A DNA stretch of 64,000 bases from Streptomyces sp. 135 (GCF_020026305.1 NZ_CP075691.1:1426001-1490000); one strand, 5' to 3'; shown: positions 1-23,107, numbered from the stretch's first letter. Translations and numbers: made by a program. Notes: a model not told the origin generated them from the letters alone.

Positions 1-681
1 CGCGAGCGAGCACTCGCCCCGCTGGAGGGCGCTGACCGCCAGGTGCAGCGCGACGAGGGAGGAGGAGCAGGCCGTGTCGACGGTGAGCGCCGGACCTTCG
101 AGGCCCAGCGTGTAGGAGATCCGGCCGGAGATGACGCTGTCGGCGCGGCCGGTGAGCAGATAGCCCTGCACCTCGTCGGGGGCGGTGGCCTGGTCGCCGT
201 ACCCGTGGAAGCTGGAGCCCACGAAGACGCCGGTGTCGCTGCCGCGCAACGCGGTGGGGTCGATGCCGGAGCGCTCGAACAGCTCCCAGGAGGTCTCCAG
301 GAGGAGCCGCTGCTGCGGGTCCATGGCGAGCGCCTCGCGCGGCGATATGCCGAAGAAGGCGGAGTCGAACTCGGCGGCCTGGTGCAGGAATCCGCCCTCG
401 GCGACGTACGAGGTGCCGGGGCGCTCGCCGCTCACGTCGAACTGGCCCGCCACGTCCCAGCCGCGGTCGAGCGGGATCCCGGAGATGGCGTCGGTGCCGT
501 CGGCCACCAGTCGCCACAGCTCCTCGGGCGAGGCCACGCCCCCCGGGTAGCGGCAGCTCATGCCGACGATCGCCACCGGTTCGGCGGTCGCCGACTCCGC
601 CTCGCGCAGCCGTGACTTGGTCTCCTTGAGCTCGGCGGTCACGCGCTTGAGGTAGTCGAAGAGCTTCTCTTCATTCGCCAT
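1..681 (-). CDS. Type I PKS, third gene: docking helix and N-terminal part of the module 5 ketosynthase (partial)
   Basis: The gene starts with ATG at 681 and runs off the left edge, so only about 227 residues are visible. It opens with a short class-1-type docking coiled coil ([20 protein letters not shown]), then [11 protein letters not shown], the usual start of a KS domain. The active-site Cys codon lies at 67-69 in TACSSSL, so KS5 is a condensing, not a decarboxylating, ketosynthase. It follows the second PKS gene after 96 bp on the same strand. Its docking helix resembles that of the second gene, so it should accept the chain from module 4. Downstream modules and release domain are outside the window. 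Confidence 0.9.
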   Translation of the reverse strand, partial: MANEEKLFDYLKRVTAELKETKSRLREAESATAEPVAIVGMSCRYPGGVASPEELWRLVADGTDAISGIPLDRGWDVAGQFDVSGERPGTSYVAEGGFLHQAAEFDSAFFGISPREALAMDPQQRLLLETSWELFERSGIDPTALRGSDTGVFVGSSFHGYGDQATAPDEVQGYLLTGRADSVISGRISYTLGLEGPALTVDTACSSSLVALHLAVSALQRGECSLA

Positions 682-777
682 GGGGGACGGGTCCATTCCT
701 TTGCGCACTAAAGGGTCGGCAGTCGTGTTCCGGGTCGGGTCACAAGGGCGGCGCGCAGGGCGTCCGGCCGGTCCGGA

Positions 778-12062
<11,285 letters not shown>

Positions 12063-12153
12063 GCTTGCGTGTCCCCCGAGGGTGAGACGGAAGTGTGCGT
12101 GCGCCCGCGGGAAGGCGCTGGTCGGAGCCGCGACGTCGACAGGAGTCCGGGGC

Positions 12154-13353
12154 TCAGGAGATCCCGAACTCCTTGCCGATGTAGTCGAAGATCTCGTCGT
12201 TGCTTGCGGATTCGAGGTCCTCCACGTCGACGGCTTCCTCGCCGTCGGGAGCCGCGCCGGTGGCGGCGCGCAGCAGCTGCCGAAGCCGTTCCGCCAGCTC
12301 GGTTCTTGAGGGGTCGGTTTCGGGGAGGCCGGTCAACAGCGCCTCCAGCCGTTCGAGTTCGGCCGCTCCCGGCGCGCCCGCGTCCGCGGCCTCGTCTTCG
12401 TCGCCGAAGAGTTCGGTGCCGAGGTGGCGCACGAGCTCCGTCACGGTCGGGAAGTCGAAGATCACGGTGGTGGGCAGCCGCAGACCGGTCGCGGTGCTGA
12501 GCCGGTTGCGCAGCTCCACGGCGGTGACCGAGTCCAGGCCGAGTTCGAGGAACCGGCGCCGCAACTCCACCGTCTCCACCGAGTCGTGGCCGAGGACGGC
12601 CGCGACCTGGGCCCGTACGGCCTCGCGCAGCTGCCGGTCGCGTTCGGCCGGTGCGAGCCCGGCGAGGCGTTCGCGCAGCCCGGCGGTGACGGCGCCCTCC
12701 GTGGGCTCGTCCGCCGTCAGGACGGCGCGGGCCTCCGGGAGTTCGTCGAGCAGTCGGCTGGGCCGCGTCGCGGTGTAGGCGTGCGCGAACCTCTCCCAGT
12801 CGATGTCGGCGATGACGAGGCTGGTGTCGCCGTGCGCCAGGGCCGCTTCCAGCGCGACGGTGGCGCGCTCCGGCGGCAGCAGCGGAACGCCGTGCCGTGC
12901 GCTGGTCTCCCCCACCGCGTCGAGGCCCGCCATGCCGCCCTTGGCCCAGGAGCCCCAGGCCACGGAGGTGGCGGCGAGTCCTTGGGCGCGGCGGTACTGG
13001 GCGAGCGCGTCCAAGTAGGCGTTGCCCGGCGCGTAGTTGCCCTGGCCGGCCATGCCGACGGTGCCCGCGAGGGACGAGAACAGCACGAACGCCGTGAGGT
13101 CCAGGTCCCGCGTCAGCTCGTGCAGGTGCCAGGCGGCTCCTGCCTTGACCCGAAGGACCCGGTCGAGCTGCTCGGGCGTCAGGGTGGTCAGCGCGCCGTC
13201 GTCCAAGACGGCCGCGGTGTGCACGACGGTCGTCAGCGGGCTGTCGCCGGGCACCTCGTCGAGGAGGCGGCGCAGTGACGTCAGGCGGCCGTGGTCCCGA
13301 GAGCGCAGGTGTTCGCGCGCGAGGCAGGCGACCTGGCCGGTGCCGCCGGTGCC
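12154..13353 (-). CDS. Type I PKS, first gene, 3' portion: catalytic half of KR2, ACP2 and C-terminal docking domain
   Basis: This is the third reading-frame segment of the first PKS gene. It resumes inside the ketoreductase at GTGGTGQVA, passes LDD (B-type), FVLFSSLAG and NYAPGN (catalytic Ser, Tyr, Asn), then ACP2 at about 12680-12420 ([11 protein letters not shown]). It ends with a docking tail ([19 protein letters not shown]) at the TGA at 12154. KR catalytic residues and ACP are intact, but the nucleotide-binding half has lost about 37 residues compared with KR4 (see the lesion entry). If the sequence is right, KR2 should be inactive and this segment would not be translated as part of the upstream protein. 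Confidence 0.82.
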   Translation of the reverse strand, partial: GTGGTGQVACLAREHLRSRDHGRLTSLRRLLDEVPGDSPLTTVVHTAAVLDDGALTTLTPEQLDRVLRVKAGAAWHLHELTRDLDLTAFVLFSSLAGTVGMAGQGNYAPGNAYLDALAQYRRAQGLAATSVAWGSWAKGGMAGLDAVGETSARHGVPLLPPERATVALEAALAHGDTSLVIADIDWERFAHAYTATRPSRLLDELPEARAVLTADEPTEGAVTAGLRERLAGLAPAERDRQLREAVRAQVAAVLGHDSVETVELRRRFLELGLDSVTAVELRNRLSTATGLRLPTTVIFDFPTVTELVRHLGTELFGDEDEAADAGAPGAAELERLEALLTGLPETDPSRTELAERLRQLLRAATGAAPDGEEAVDVEDLESASNDEIFDYIGKEFGIS

Positions 13354-13372
13354 GCTGCGGGGGTCCAGTCCT
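13281..13372 (-). other. Shortened and frameshifted NADPH-binding core of KR2
   Basis: Upstream reading [19 protein letters not shown] runs to a TGA at 13281-13283. The frame that resumes the KR reads [20 protein letters not shown]. Between GGTG and HTAA(V/A)LDDG this KR has 38 residues, whereas KR4 has 75. The lost part is the Rossmann region that binds NADPH (second beta strand through the CDAxD area). Remnants such as QVA, LARE and EHL are recognisable, as if several short pieces were dropped, with a net loss congruent to 1 modulo 3. Confidence 0.8.
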
Positions 13373-16300
13373 CGCCCGAGGCGCGGACGAGGCGGCGTCC
13401 GTAGACGCCGGTCGCGCGGACGGCGACCTGGTCCTCGTCGGCGTCGCCCGCGAGCACCGCGCCGAGCCGTGCGACGGCACGCTCGTCGAGCTCCGTCGGC
13501 AGGTCCACCAGGCCGCCCCAGCGGGCGGGCAGTTCCTGCGCGGCGACCCTGCCGAGGCCCCAGGTCAGCGCCTGGGCGGGGCTGCTGAGCGGGTCGCGTT
13601 CGCCGGTGGACACGGCGCCCTGGGTGGCGCACCACAGCGGGATGTCCGCGTCCGCGGCCTCCAGCTCCTTCAGCAGTGCCAGGTTCAGGGCGTACCCGGT
13701 CGGCAGGACCGTGGCGTCCGCGAGGAGCGTCTCGTCCTGGGCGAGCAGCGAGAGGACACCGGACGCGCCAGGGTGCGCGGCGAGCCCTTCGGCCCACGGG
13801 CCCGCCTCGTCGCCGGACGCTGCGGCGACCAGCGGTTCGACCTCGGCGCCCTGGTCGCGCAGGGCGCCGGCGACCGTCTCGTACAGCGTTCCGTCGAGCT
13901 GGCCGGGCGTGACGGCCACCAGCCAGGTGCCGGACAGGGCAGCCTTGGCGCCGCCGGGCAGTGACTTCCAGTGCGCCCGGTACCGCCACGACTCCAGAGC
14001 GGCCGCCTCGGCGTGCCGCTGGTGCCAGGCGTTGAGCGCGGGCAGCACGGCGGTGAGCTCCGACCGCGCCGCGTCGAGCCGCAGGGTCTTGGCGAGCTCC
14101 TCCAGGTCCTCGCGCTCGACGACCTCCCAGAAGTCGGCGTGCGGGTCCGCGCCCGCGGCGGGGCGGGCCGGTGCCGTGTCGAACCAGTAGTGCTTGGTCT
14201 GGAAGGCGTACGTGGGCAGCTCGACGCGCCGGGCACCGCTGCCGGCGAACACGGCCTGCCAGTCCGGTACGACACCTCGTACCCACAGCTCGGCCAGCGA
14301 GGTCAGCAGCCGCTGCGGGCCGCCTTCGTCGCGGCGCAGGGTGCCGACCGCGGTGACGTCGCGCGCCACGGCCTCGCCCGCGTCCGAGATCGCGTACGTG
14401 AGGACGGGGTGCGGGCTGGCCTCGACGAAGGTGGTGTGGCCCGCGGCGATCAGCGCGTGCACGGTGTCGAGGAAGCGGACGGGCTCGCGGAGGTTGCGGT
14501 ACCAGTACTCGGCGTCGGCCATGCCGTCCGCGAGCAGTTCGCCGGTCACGGTGGAGTACATGGGTACGTCACCGGAACGCGGCGTCACGGGAGCGGCCAG
14601 CTCCAGCAACGCGTCCTTCAACTGCTCGACCTGCGGCGTGTGGGACCCGTAGTCCACGGGGATGCGGCGGGCGCGTACCTCATCGCGCTCACACGCGGCC
14701 ATCAGCTCATCCAACGCCGCAGCCTCACCCGCGACGACAGTGGACTGAGGGCCGTTGACCGTGGCCACGCTGATGCGACCACTCCAGGGCTCGATGAGCC
14801 CGACCGCCGCGGCCTCCGCCAGCGGCACCGACACCATCCCGCCCTGACCGGCCAACTCCCGCCGGATCAGCTGACTCCGCAACGCGACGATCCGCGCACC
14901 ATCCTCGACCGACAAGACGCCCGCCACCACAGCAGCCGCCAACTCCCCCTGCGAGTGGCCGATGACAGCGGCAGGCCGCACACCATGCGCACGCCACACC
15001 TCCGCCAGGGAGACCATCACCGCCCACAGCATCGGCTGGACGACGTCCACACGATCCAGCGACGGCGCGCCCGGCTCCCCCCGCAGAACATCCACGGGCA
15101 CCCAGTCGATATGCGGCGCCAACGCGTCCGCACACTCACCGAACCGCTCCGCGAACACGCTTGAGCTGCCCAGGAGTTCGGTCGCCATACCGGCCCACTG
15201 CGAACCCTGACCAGGGAAGACGAACACCACGTCTGAAGCGTTGCCCTCCGACGCCACGCCCGTGACCACGCCGGACGCCGGCTCGTCCTCCTCCAAGGAC
15301 TTCAGCGCCGCCAGCAACTCCTCACGGTCCGAACCCAGCACCACAGCCCGGTGCTCGAGCCCCGCACGCGAGGACGCCAACGACCACCCCAGATCGGTGA
15401 CCGAGGCCTCGGACGACGCCACGAACTCCGCCAGCCGCTCCGCCTGCCCACGCAGTCCGGCGGCCGACCGCCCCGAAAGCACCCATGGGACAGCGCCGCC
15501 ACCGAAGACCAGCCCAGCCGGACCGTACCCGACCTCGGCTTCGGCTTCGGGCGCCTCCTCCGCAGGGGCCTGCTCGACGATGACGTGTGCGTTCGTCCCG
15601 CTCACACCGAACGACGACACACCCGCGCGGCGCACCCGGCCCGTTTCGGGCCACGGACGCTCCTCGGTCACCAGCTCCACCGCGCCCGAGGCCCAGTCCA
15701 CATGCGGCGTCGGCTCATCCACGTGCAGCGTCTTGGGCACCGCGCCGTGGCGCATCGCCTCGACCATCTTGATGACACTCGCCACGCCCGCGACGGCGGA
15801 GGTGTGGCCGATGTTGGACTTCAGCGAGCCGAGCAGCAGCGGACGGCCCTCGGGACGGTTCTGACCGTACGTCGCGAGGAGCGCCTGCGCTTCTATCGGG
15901 TCGCCCAGCGTGGTGCCGGTGCCGTGCGCGTCGACCACGTCGACGTCCGCCGCGGTGAGCCCCGCGTTGGCGAGCGCCGTGCGGATGACCCGCTGCTGGG
16001 ACGGGCCGTTGGGCGCGGTCAGGCCGTTGGACGCGCCGTCCTGGTTGACCGCGGTGCCGCGGATCACGCCGAGGACCTGGTGGCCGTTGCGCCGGGCCCG
16101 GGAGAGCGGCTCCAGGAGGAGGACACCGACGCCCTCGCCCCAGGAGGTGCCGTCCGCCGCGGCGGCGAAGGGCTTGCAACGGCCGTCGGGGGCGAGCCCT
16201 CGGTTCTGGCTGAACTCGGTGAAGACACCCGGCGTCGACATCACGGTGACTCCGGCGGCCAGCGCCATCGTGCACTCGCCCTGCCGCAGCGCCTGCACCG

Positions 16301-16859
16301 CGAGGTGCAGCGCCACCAGCGACGACGAGCACGCCGTGTCCACCGTCACCGCCGGACCCGTCAGACCGAAGGTGTACGCGATGCGTCCGGAGGCCACGCT
16401 GCCCGCGGCTCCGGTGAACAGATAGCCGCCGGACTCCTCGGTGTTGGTGGCATCGGTGCCGTAGCCGTGCGGGACGGCGCCGACGAACACGCCGGTCCTG
16501 CTGCCGCGCAGCGTCGCCGGGTCGAGGCCCGCGCGTTCCATGGCCTCCCAGGAGGTCTCCAGGAGGAGCCGCTGCTGCGGGTCCATGGCGACGGCCTCAC
16601 GCGGCGAGATCCCGAAGAACCCGGCGTCGAACTGCCCGGCGTCGTGCAGGAATCCGCCCTGGTCGACATAGCTGGTGCCGGGCCGCGAGGAGTCCGGGTC
16701 GTACAGCGCGTCGAGGTCCCAGCCGCGGTTGTCGGGGAGCCCGGATATGGCGTCCCGCCCGTCGAGCAGCATCCGCCACAGGTCTTCCGGGGAGCGGACG
16801 TCGCCGGGGAAGCGGCAGCTGGTGGCGACGATGGCGATGGGGTCGTCACCGGTCGCGGC
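13281..16859 (-). CDS. Type I PKS, first gene, middle portion: module 2 KS-AT and structural half of KR2
   Basis: This frame starts after the break near 16.86 kb and carries KS2 ([11 protein letters not shown], about 16848-15570; Cys codon 16329-16331), AT2 (about 15235-14330; GHSQGE, YGSH at 14640-14651) and the N-terminal structural half of a ketoreductase (about 13990-13390). It then stops at 13281 within KR2. The AT motifs predict methylmalonyl-CoA. AT2 has RRELAGQGG where the other YGSH ATs of this locus have GRELAGQGG. The first in-frame ATG is at 16772, inside KS2, so an independent start would remove the KS N terminus. It is best read as the middle of one gene that also includes 16860-23107 and 12154-13353. 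Confidence 0.85.
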   Translation of the reverse strand, partial: AATGDDPIAIVATSCRFPGDVRSPEDLWRMLLDGRDAISGLPDNRGWDLDALYDPDSSRPGTSYVDQGGFLHDAGQFDAGFFGISPREAVAMDPQQRLLLETSWEAMERAGLDPATLRGSRTGVFVGAVPHGYGTDATNTEESGGYLFTGAAGSVASGRIAYTFGLTGPAVTVDTACSSSLVALHLAVQALRQGECTMALAAGVTVMSTPGVFTEFSQNRGLAPDGRCKPFAAAADGTSWGEGVGVLLLEPLSRARRNGHQVLGVIRGTAVNQDGASNGLTAPNGPSQQRVIRTALANAGLTAADVDVVDAHGTGTTLGDPIEAQALLATYGQNRPEGRPLLLGSLKSNIGHTSAVAGVASVIKMVEAMRHGAVPKTLHVDEPTPHVDWASGAVELVTEERPWPETGRVRRAGVSSFGVSGTNAHVIVEQAPAEEAPEAEAEVGYGPAGLVFGGGAVPWVLSGRSAAGLRGQAERLAEFVASSEASVTDLGWSLASSRAGLEHRAVVLGSDREELLAALKSLEEDEPASGVVTGVASEGNASDVVFVFPGQGSQWAGMATELLGSSSVFAERFGECADALAPHIDWVPVDVLRGEPGAPSLDRVDVVQPMLWAVMVSLAEVWRAHGVRPAAVIGHSQGELAAAVVAGVLSVEDGARIVALRSQLIRRELAGQGGMVSVPLAEAAAVGLIEPWSGRISVATVNGPQSTVVAGEAAALDELMAACERDEVRARRIPVDYGSHTPQVEQLKDALLELAAPVTPRSGDVPMYSTVTGELLADGMADAEYWYRNLREPVRFLDTVHALIAAGHTTFVEASPHPVLTYAISDAGEAVARDVTAVGTLRRDEGGPQRLLTSLAELWVRGVVPDWQAVFAGSGARRVELPTYAFQTKHYWFDTAPARPAAGADPHADFWEVVEREDLEELAKTLRLDAARSELTAVLPALNAWHQRHAEAAALESWRYRAHWKSLPGGAKAALSGTWLVAVTPGQLDGTLYETVAGALRDQGAEVEPLVAAASGDEAGPWAEGLAAHPGASGVLSLLAQDETLLADATVLPTGYALNLALLKELEAADADIPLWCATQGAVSTGERDPLSSPAQALTWGLGRVAAQELPARWGGLVDLPTELDERAVARLGAVLAGDADEDQVAVRATGVYGRRLVRASGEDWTPAAAPAAPARSPASRANTCALGTTAA
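14557..15220 (-). repeat. Third AT tract, in module 2, close to the 9272-10622 / 20320-21670 pair
   Basis: At an offset of 4896 bp from the module 3 copy this tract is near-identical, most strongly at 14941-15160, where long runs match base for base. Scattered differences appear at 14570-14920. Outside the tract the post-AT and KS-AT linkers differ. Shorter near-identical patches also link KS2 and KS3 (15591-15747 with 10707-10862; about 16262-16400 with 11378-11520). The mosaic suggests repeated conversion between modules. Confidence 0.85.
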
Positions 16860-16872
16860 GCGGGCGCCCCGG
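16845..16872 (-). other. Frameshift between ACP1 and KS2 in the first PKS gene
   Basis: The ACP1-KS2 linker reads GVAAGAPAP in the upstream frame. The KS2 opening [15 protein letters not shown] is in another frame, reached by a net loss of one base within a run of G and C around ggggcgcccgcgccgcgacc (coding strand). The upstream frame continues as Pro/Ser/Thr-rich non-homologous sequence. No start codon with a ribosome-binding site lies at the KS2 beginning, so this is not a gene boundary. Confidence 0.85.
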
Positions 16873-19800
16873 CGGCGACGCCCGCCGCAGTGCCGGCCGT
16901 GGCGCCCGCGCCGCCCGCGCCTTCGGTGTCCTCCGTGCCTTCCGTGCCTTCCGTGCCGAGGATCCGGTCGCGCAGGTGCTCGGCGAGCCGCAGCGGCGTC
17001 GGGTAGTCGAAGACGGCCGTGGGCGCGAGGGGCTGCCCGGTCGCGATGCCGAGGCGGTTGCGCAGGTCCACGGCGGTCAGCGAGTCGAAGCCGGCCTCAC
17101 GGAACGCCCGGGTGACCTCGACCTCCTGGGCCGAGGACCAGCCGAGGACGGCCGCGGCCTGGCCGCACACCTCGTCCAGGACGACGCGCAGCCGCTGGGC
17201 GTCGGTGGGCGCGTCGAGGACCTTCTGCCGGAAGCCGTCGACCGGTTCGGAGACCGCCGCGGAGGGCAGTTCGACCCGCACCGGGCCGCCGGCGGCCGAG
17301 GGCGCGAGCCAGTAGCGGTCGCGCTGGAAGGCGTAGGTGGGCAGTTCGACGGGCTCGGTGCCGTCGGCGGCCGGGGCGAAGAGCGCGGTCCAGTCGGGCC
17401 GGACCCCTCGTGTCCACAGCTGCCCGAGGTTGGTGAGCACCTGGCGGATGCCGCCCTGGTCGCGGCGGAGCGTACCGGCACAGAGGATGTCGCGCTCGGC
17501 GGCGTGCCCGACGGCCTGCAGCGGGGCGGTGAGCACGGGGTGCGCGCTGATCTCCAGGAAGATCCGCTTGCCCGCGTCCAGCATGGTCTCGACGGTGTCC
17601 TGGAAGCGGACCCGCCGGCGCAGGTTATCGTACCAGTACCGGGCATCGAGCGTCGCGCCGTCGATCAGTTCTGAGGTGACGGTCGAGTACATCGGGATCG
17701 TGCCGGTGCGCGGGGCGACCCCGGCGGCCCCGGCGAGCAGCGGTTCCTTGATGGCCTCGACCACGGGCGTGTGCGAGGCGAAGGCGGCGGGGACGACCCG
17801 CGGGCGCAGCTCGGCCCGCTCGGCCTCCTCGCGCACGGCTGCGAGGGCCTCGGGGAGGCCGCCGACCACCGTGGAGCCGGGGCTGTTGGCGGCCGCGATC
17901 CACACGCCGTCGCGTCCCGCGAGCATCTCCTCGACTTGGCCGACGGGTGCGCTGAGCGTCAACAGGGCGCCGCTGCAGTCCAGTTCGGCGGCCGCGAGCC
18001 TGCTGCGCAGCACCACGAGGCGGGCACCGTCGGCGAGCGAGAGCGCACCGGAGAAACAGGCGGCCGCGAGTTCGCCCTGGGAGTGGCCGACGACAGCCGT
18101 GGGCACGACACCGACGGAGCGCCAGACCTCGGCGAGCGAGATCATGACGGCCCACAGCACGGGCTGGAGGACATCGACCTTCTCCAGGCCCCGGTCGTCG
18201 CGCAGGACGTCGAGCAGGTCCCAGTCGAGCTCGGCGGAGAGCGCCTCGGCGCAGCGCCGCATGGAGTCGGCGAACACCGGCGAGGTCTCCATCAGCTCGG
18301 CGGTCATGCCCGCCCACTGGTGCCCCTGTCCGGGGAAGACGAACACCAGGTCGCCGGGCTCGTCGGCCGCGCGTCCCGTCAGTACGTGGGCGGCGGACTC
18401 CCCCGCCTCCAGGGCGTCGAGCCCGGCCAGGAACGTCTCCCGGTCGTCGGCCACCACGACGGCGCGGTGCTCCAGGGCCGACCTGGTCGTGGCCAGGGCG
18501 CGCCCGAGTTCCTCGTCCGTGGCGCCGGCTTCGGCCGCGAACTCGCGCAGCCGTGCGGCCTGTGCGCGCAGTCCCGCCGCGGTACGGCCGGAGATCACCC
18601 AGGGCAGCGCACCGCCGTCGCGCATCCGTGCCGTGGACGCGATCCGCGCGGGCTCCTCGACGGGGGCTCCGGCGCCCTCGGGCGCCTGCTCGATGATGAC
18701 GTGGGCGTTGGTGCCGCTGATGCCGAACGAGGAGACGCCGGCCCTGCGGACCGGGCTGGCCTCGGGCCACGGGGTGCTCTGCGTGGCGAGGCGGACCGCG
18801 CCGGTGGACCAGTCCACCTCGGGCGTCGGACCGTCGACGTGCAGGGTGCGCGGCACGAGGCCGTGCCGGATGGCGAGGACCGACTTGATGACGCCCGCGA
18901 CGCCCGCGGCCGCCTGGGTGTGGCCGATGTTGGACTTGAGCGAGCCGAGCAGCAGCGGCCGCTCCTCGGGCCGGTCCTGGCCGTACGTGGCGAGCAGCGC
19001 CTCGGCTTCGATGGGGTCGCCGAGCGCGGTTCCCGTGCCGTGCGCCTCCAGCATGTCGACGTCGGCGGAGGCGAGACCGGCGCTCGACCAGGCGTCCCGG
19101 ATGACCTGCTGCTGGGAGAGGCCGTTGGGGGCCGTCAGGCCGTTGGAGGCGCCGTCCTGGTTCATCGCGGAGCCGCGGACGACCGCGAGCACCCGGTGGC
19201 CGTTGCGGCGCGCGTCCGAGAGCCGCTCGACCAGGAGCATGCCCGCGCCCTCGGAGAAGCCGGTGCCGTCGGCGGCCGCGGCGAACGCCTTGCAGCGGCC
19301 GTCGAGCGCCAGGCCCTGCTGGCTGGTGAGTTCGGTGAAGATGCCGGGCGTGGACAGGACCGTGGCGCCGCCGGCGAGGGCCAGCGTGCACTCGCCGCGC
19401 CGCAGGGACTGCACGGCCAGGTGCAGGGCCACCAGCGAGGAGGAGCAGGCGGTGTCCACCGTCAGCGCGGGGCCCGTCAGACCGAGTACGTAGGCGATGC
19501 GGCCGGAGGCGACGCTGGTGCCCTTGCCGGTGAGCATCAGGCCGTCGAGCGTCTCCGGTGCCTCGTGCAGGCGGGGGCCGTACTCCTGGTCCATCGTGCC
19601 GACGAACACGCCCGTCCGAGTGCCGCGCAGCACGTCCGGGTCGATGCCGGCGCGCTCCAGGAGTTCCCAGGAGGTCTCGAGGAGCAGCCGCTGCTGCGGG
19701 TCCATGGCGAGCGCCTCGCGCGGGGATATCCCGAAGAAGCGGGGGTCGAAGTCCGTGACGCGGTCGACGAATCCGCCGACGCCGACGGAGACACGGCCCG

Positions 19801-22800
19801 GCCCGTCGGGGCTCAGCAGCCGCTCCAGGTCCCAGCCGCGGTCGTCGGGGAACTCCGAGATGGCGTCCTGCTCGGAGGTGACGAGGCGCCACAGGTCCTC
19901 GGGCGAGGCGACGCCACCGGGGAAGCGGCAGCTCATGCCCACGATGGCGATGAGATCGTCGTCGGGGTCCGCCGCGCCGTCACGGCCGGGCCCGCGTGCC
20001 GCGACGGCCGCGGTGGAGGGCTCTCCGGCGCTGCCGCGCAGGGATTCCAGGTGCGCCGCGAGCCTGGCCGGGGTCGGGTGCGAGAAGAGGGTTGCCATGG
20101 TGAGCCGACCGCCGAGCACGGTGTTCAGCCTGCCGCGCAGATCGCCCAGCATGATCGAGTCGAAGCCGAGGTCCTTGAAGGTACGCCGTACGTCGATCTC
20201 TTCCGGCGTCCCGTACCCCAGCACGGCGGCTGCCTGGGCCCGCACGGCGAGCGCGACGTCCTGCGTCGCCTCGGCCGCTTGGACGGCCGCAGGGGCTTCG
20301 GCCCCGGCCTGGGGGGCAACGGCGGCGCCGTCCAGCCAGTAGTGGCGGCGCTGGAAGGCATACGTGGGCAACTCGACACGCCGCGCACCCGTACCGGCGA
20401 ACACGGCCCGCCAGTCCGGCTCCACACCATGCGCCCACACCTGCGCAAGAGAGGTCAGGAAGCGCCGGGTCCCGCCCTGCTCACGCCGCAGGGTGCCCCC
20501 CGCGAACACATCCACACCCACCGCCTCACCGGTCTCCTCGACCGGAGAGGTCAACACCGGATGCGGACTCACCTCGACAAAGGTGGTGTGCCCCGAAGCG
20601 ATCAGCCCCCGCACCGTGTCATGGAACCGCACCGGCTGCCGCAGATTACGGAACCAGTACTCCGCATCCGCCACACCCTCGCCGAGCAGCTCACCCGTCA
20701 CGGTCGAGTACATGGGTACGTCACCCGAACGTGCCGTCACAGGAGCGGCCAGCTCCAGCAACGCGTCCTTCAACTGCTCCACCTGCGGCGTATGCGACCC
20801 GTAGTCCACGGGGATGCGGCGGGCGCGTACCTCATCACGCTCACACGCGGCCATCAGCTCGTCCAACGCGGCTGCCTCACCCGCGACGACGGTCGACTGA
20901 GGGCCGTTGACCGTGGCCACGCTGATGCGACCGCTCCAGGGCTCGATGAGCCCGACCGCCGCGGCCTCCGCCAGCGGCACCGACACCATCCCGCCCTGAC
21001 CGGCCAGCTCCCGCCCGATCAGCTGACTGCGCAACGCGACGATCCGCGCACCATCCTCGACCGACAGCACACCCGCCACCACCGCAGCCGCCAACTCCCC
21101 CTGCGAGTGGCCGATGACAGCGGCAGGCCGCACACCATGCGCACGCCACACCTCCGCCAGGGAGACCATCACCGCCCACAGCATCGGCTGGACGACGTCC
21201 ACACGATCCAGCGACGGCGCGCCCGGCTCCCCCCGCAGAACATCCACGGGCACCCAGTCGATATGCGGCGCCAACGCGTCCGCACACTCACCGAACCGCT
21301 CCGCGAACACGCTCGACCCGTCCACGAGTTCGGTCGCCATACCGGCCCACTGCGAACCCTGACCAGGGAAGACGAACACCACCCCGTCACCCTCACCAGC
21401 CCGCACCCCAGAGACCACACCCTCGGCAGGCTCACCCGCCGCCACGGCCTCCAACCCCGCCAACAACTCCTCACGGCCCGGACCCAGCACCACCGCCCGA
21501 TGCTCAAGCCCCGCCCGCGACGACGCCAACGACCACCCCACATCAGCAACCGAAGCCCCGGACGCCGCAACAAACTCCCGCAGCCGCTCCGCCTGCCCCC
21601 GCAACCCCGCAACCGACCGCCCCGAAAGCACCCACGGCACCACACCACCACCGGCCACCAGCCCAACCAGACCGGACCCGACCCCCACCCCGGCCTCGGC
21701 TTCGGCTTCGGCTTCGGGGGCCTGCTCCACGACCACGTGCGCGTTCGTCCCGCCCACACCGAACGACGACACGCCGGCCAGCAGCGGCGCGTCCGGCCGC
21801 GGCCAGGGGGTGAGTTCGGTCTGGACCTGGAGCCGCCAGTCCTCCAGCGGAATGGCGGGGTTGGGCGTCTCGAAGTTGAGGCTCGCGGGCAGCTCGCCCG
21901 CTTCGACGGACAGCAGGACCTTGATCAGGCCCACGATGCCCGCGGCGCCCTCCAGGTGGCCCACGTTCGTCTTGACCGAGCCGACCCGCAGCGGTGCGTC
22001 CGCCGGGCGGGTGGAGCCGAGGACGGAGGCGAGCGCCGCCGCCTCGATGGGGTCGCCGACAGCGGTGCCCGTGCCGTGGAGTTCGACGTACTGGATGTCC
22101 TCGGGGCGGACGTCCGCCGCGGCGTAGGCGCGGCGCAGCACCTCTTCCTGCGCCTGCCGGCTGGGGGTGGTGAGGCTGTCGCCGCCGCCGTCGTTGTTGA
22201 CGGCGCTGCCGCGCAGGACGCCGTGGATGTGGTCGCCGTCCCGGAGCGCCTGGGCCAGCGGCTTCAGGAGGACGAAGCCACCGCCCTCACCGCGTACGTA
22301 GCCGTTGGCGCGGGCGTCGAAGGTGTAGCAGCGGCCGTCGGGCGAGAGTCCGCCGAAGCGGGAGACGGTCAGGGTGCCGTCGAAGGTGAGGTTCAGGTTC
22401 ACGCCGCCGGCGAGGGCGATCTCGCACTCCCCGGCACGCAGGCTCTGGCACGCCATGTGGACGGCGACGAGGGAGGAGGACTGGCCCGAATCGACCGTCA
22501 GGCTGGGGCCGTTCACGCCCAGGAGGTAGGAGAGCCGGTTGGCGATCATGCTGCGCTGGAGACCGGCGAGTGTGTGGTGGGAGACGGCTTCGGAGCTGCG
22601 CTGTCTGGTGAGGGTGGCGTAGTCGTCGCTCATGGCGCCGACGAAGACACCGGCGCGCTGTTCCGTCAGGCGGTCGGGGGTGACGCCGCCGTTCTCGAGG
22701 AGTTCCCAGCCCAGTTCGAGCGCGAGGCGCTGCTGGGGGTCCATGGCCGCGGCCTCGCGCGGGGAGATCCCGAAGAAGTCGGCGTCGAACTGGTCGACGT

Positions 22801-23107
22801 GGTCCAGGAAGCCACCGCGCTCGGCGGCCAACACGGCTTGATCTTGCGGTCGTTGGGGCCAGCGCCCCTGCGGTAAGGCGGTGACGGCGTCGACTCCGTC
22901 GTGCAGGAGTCGCCGTAACCGCGCCACTGAACCGGCCTGCGGCAGGCGGCAGGAGATCCCCACCACCGCTATCTGATCGCCGCCGCCACCGTGCTGCGCC
23001 GACCGAGCAGCCCTGGACAAAATTGAACCCCCGCTTAGATCTTCAGATTCGCCGAAGTCGTCGACGCAATAGTTTTGTTCCGACGGCCGCCCACAACCGG
23101 ATTTCAA
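16860..23107 (-). CDS. Type I PKS, first gene, 5' portion: loading module (KSQ-AT-ACP) and module 1 (KS-AT-ACP)
   Basis: Domains (nt): KSQ from about 22975, with VDSGQSSSL in which Gln (residue 209, codon 22481-22483) replaces the active Cys, the signature of a decarboxylating loading KS; loading AT about 21375-20470 (GHSQGE, YGSH at 20792-20803), predicting methylmalonyl-CoA and hence propionyl starter; ACP0 about 20260-20040; KS1 about 19965-18690 (Cys codon 19445-19447); AT1 about 18340-17440 with GHSQGE but FASH (17771-17782); ACP1 about 17190-16970. Module 1 has no KR, DH or ER, so its beta-keto group stays. Residues 64 and 78 are TTA codons. The longest frame starts with TTG at 23107 without a clear Shine-Dalgarno site. 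A second TTG at 23020 is preceded by GGGGG and may be the real start. Confidence 0.88.
20320..21670 (-). repeat. AT-domain repeat copy in the loading module (pairs with 9272-10622)
   Basis: This covers the post-AT linker, the loading AT and most of the KSQ-AT linker. It is 99.6% identical to the module 3 AT tract by direct comparison (five differences in 1351 bp). Coding-strand codons in the KS-AT linker part are rich in GTT, GCT, GGT and TTG, unlike the C-ending codons of flanking PKS DNA. The tract may therefore have come from another PKS or strain before being copied. Confidence 0.93.

Noticed and set aside
12063..12153. Gene break between first and second PKS genes as a frameshift
   Set aside because: There is a C-terminal docking tail, stop, 91-bp spacer and a new N-terminal docking helix: a genuine gene boundary.
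22481..22483. KSQ Gln as a mutation that kills an extender KS
   Set aside because: The Gln in VDSGQSSSL at the first domain of the assembly line is the known signature of a decarboxylating loading KS.
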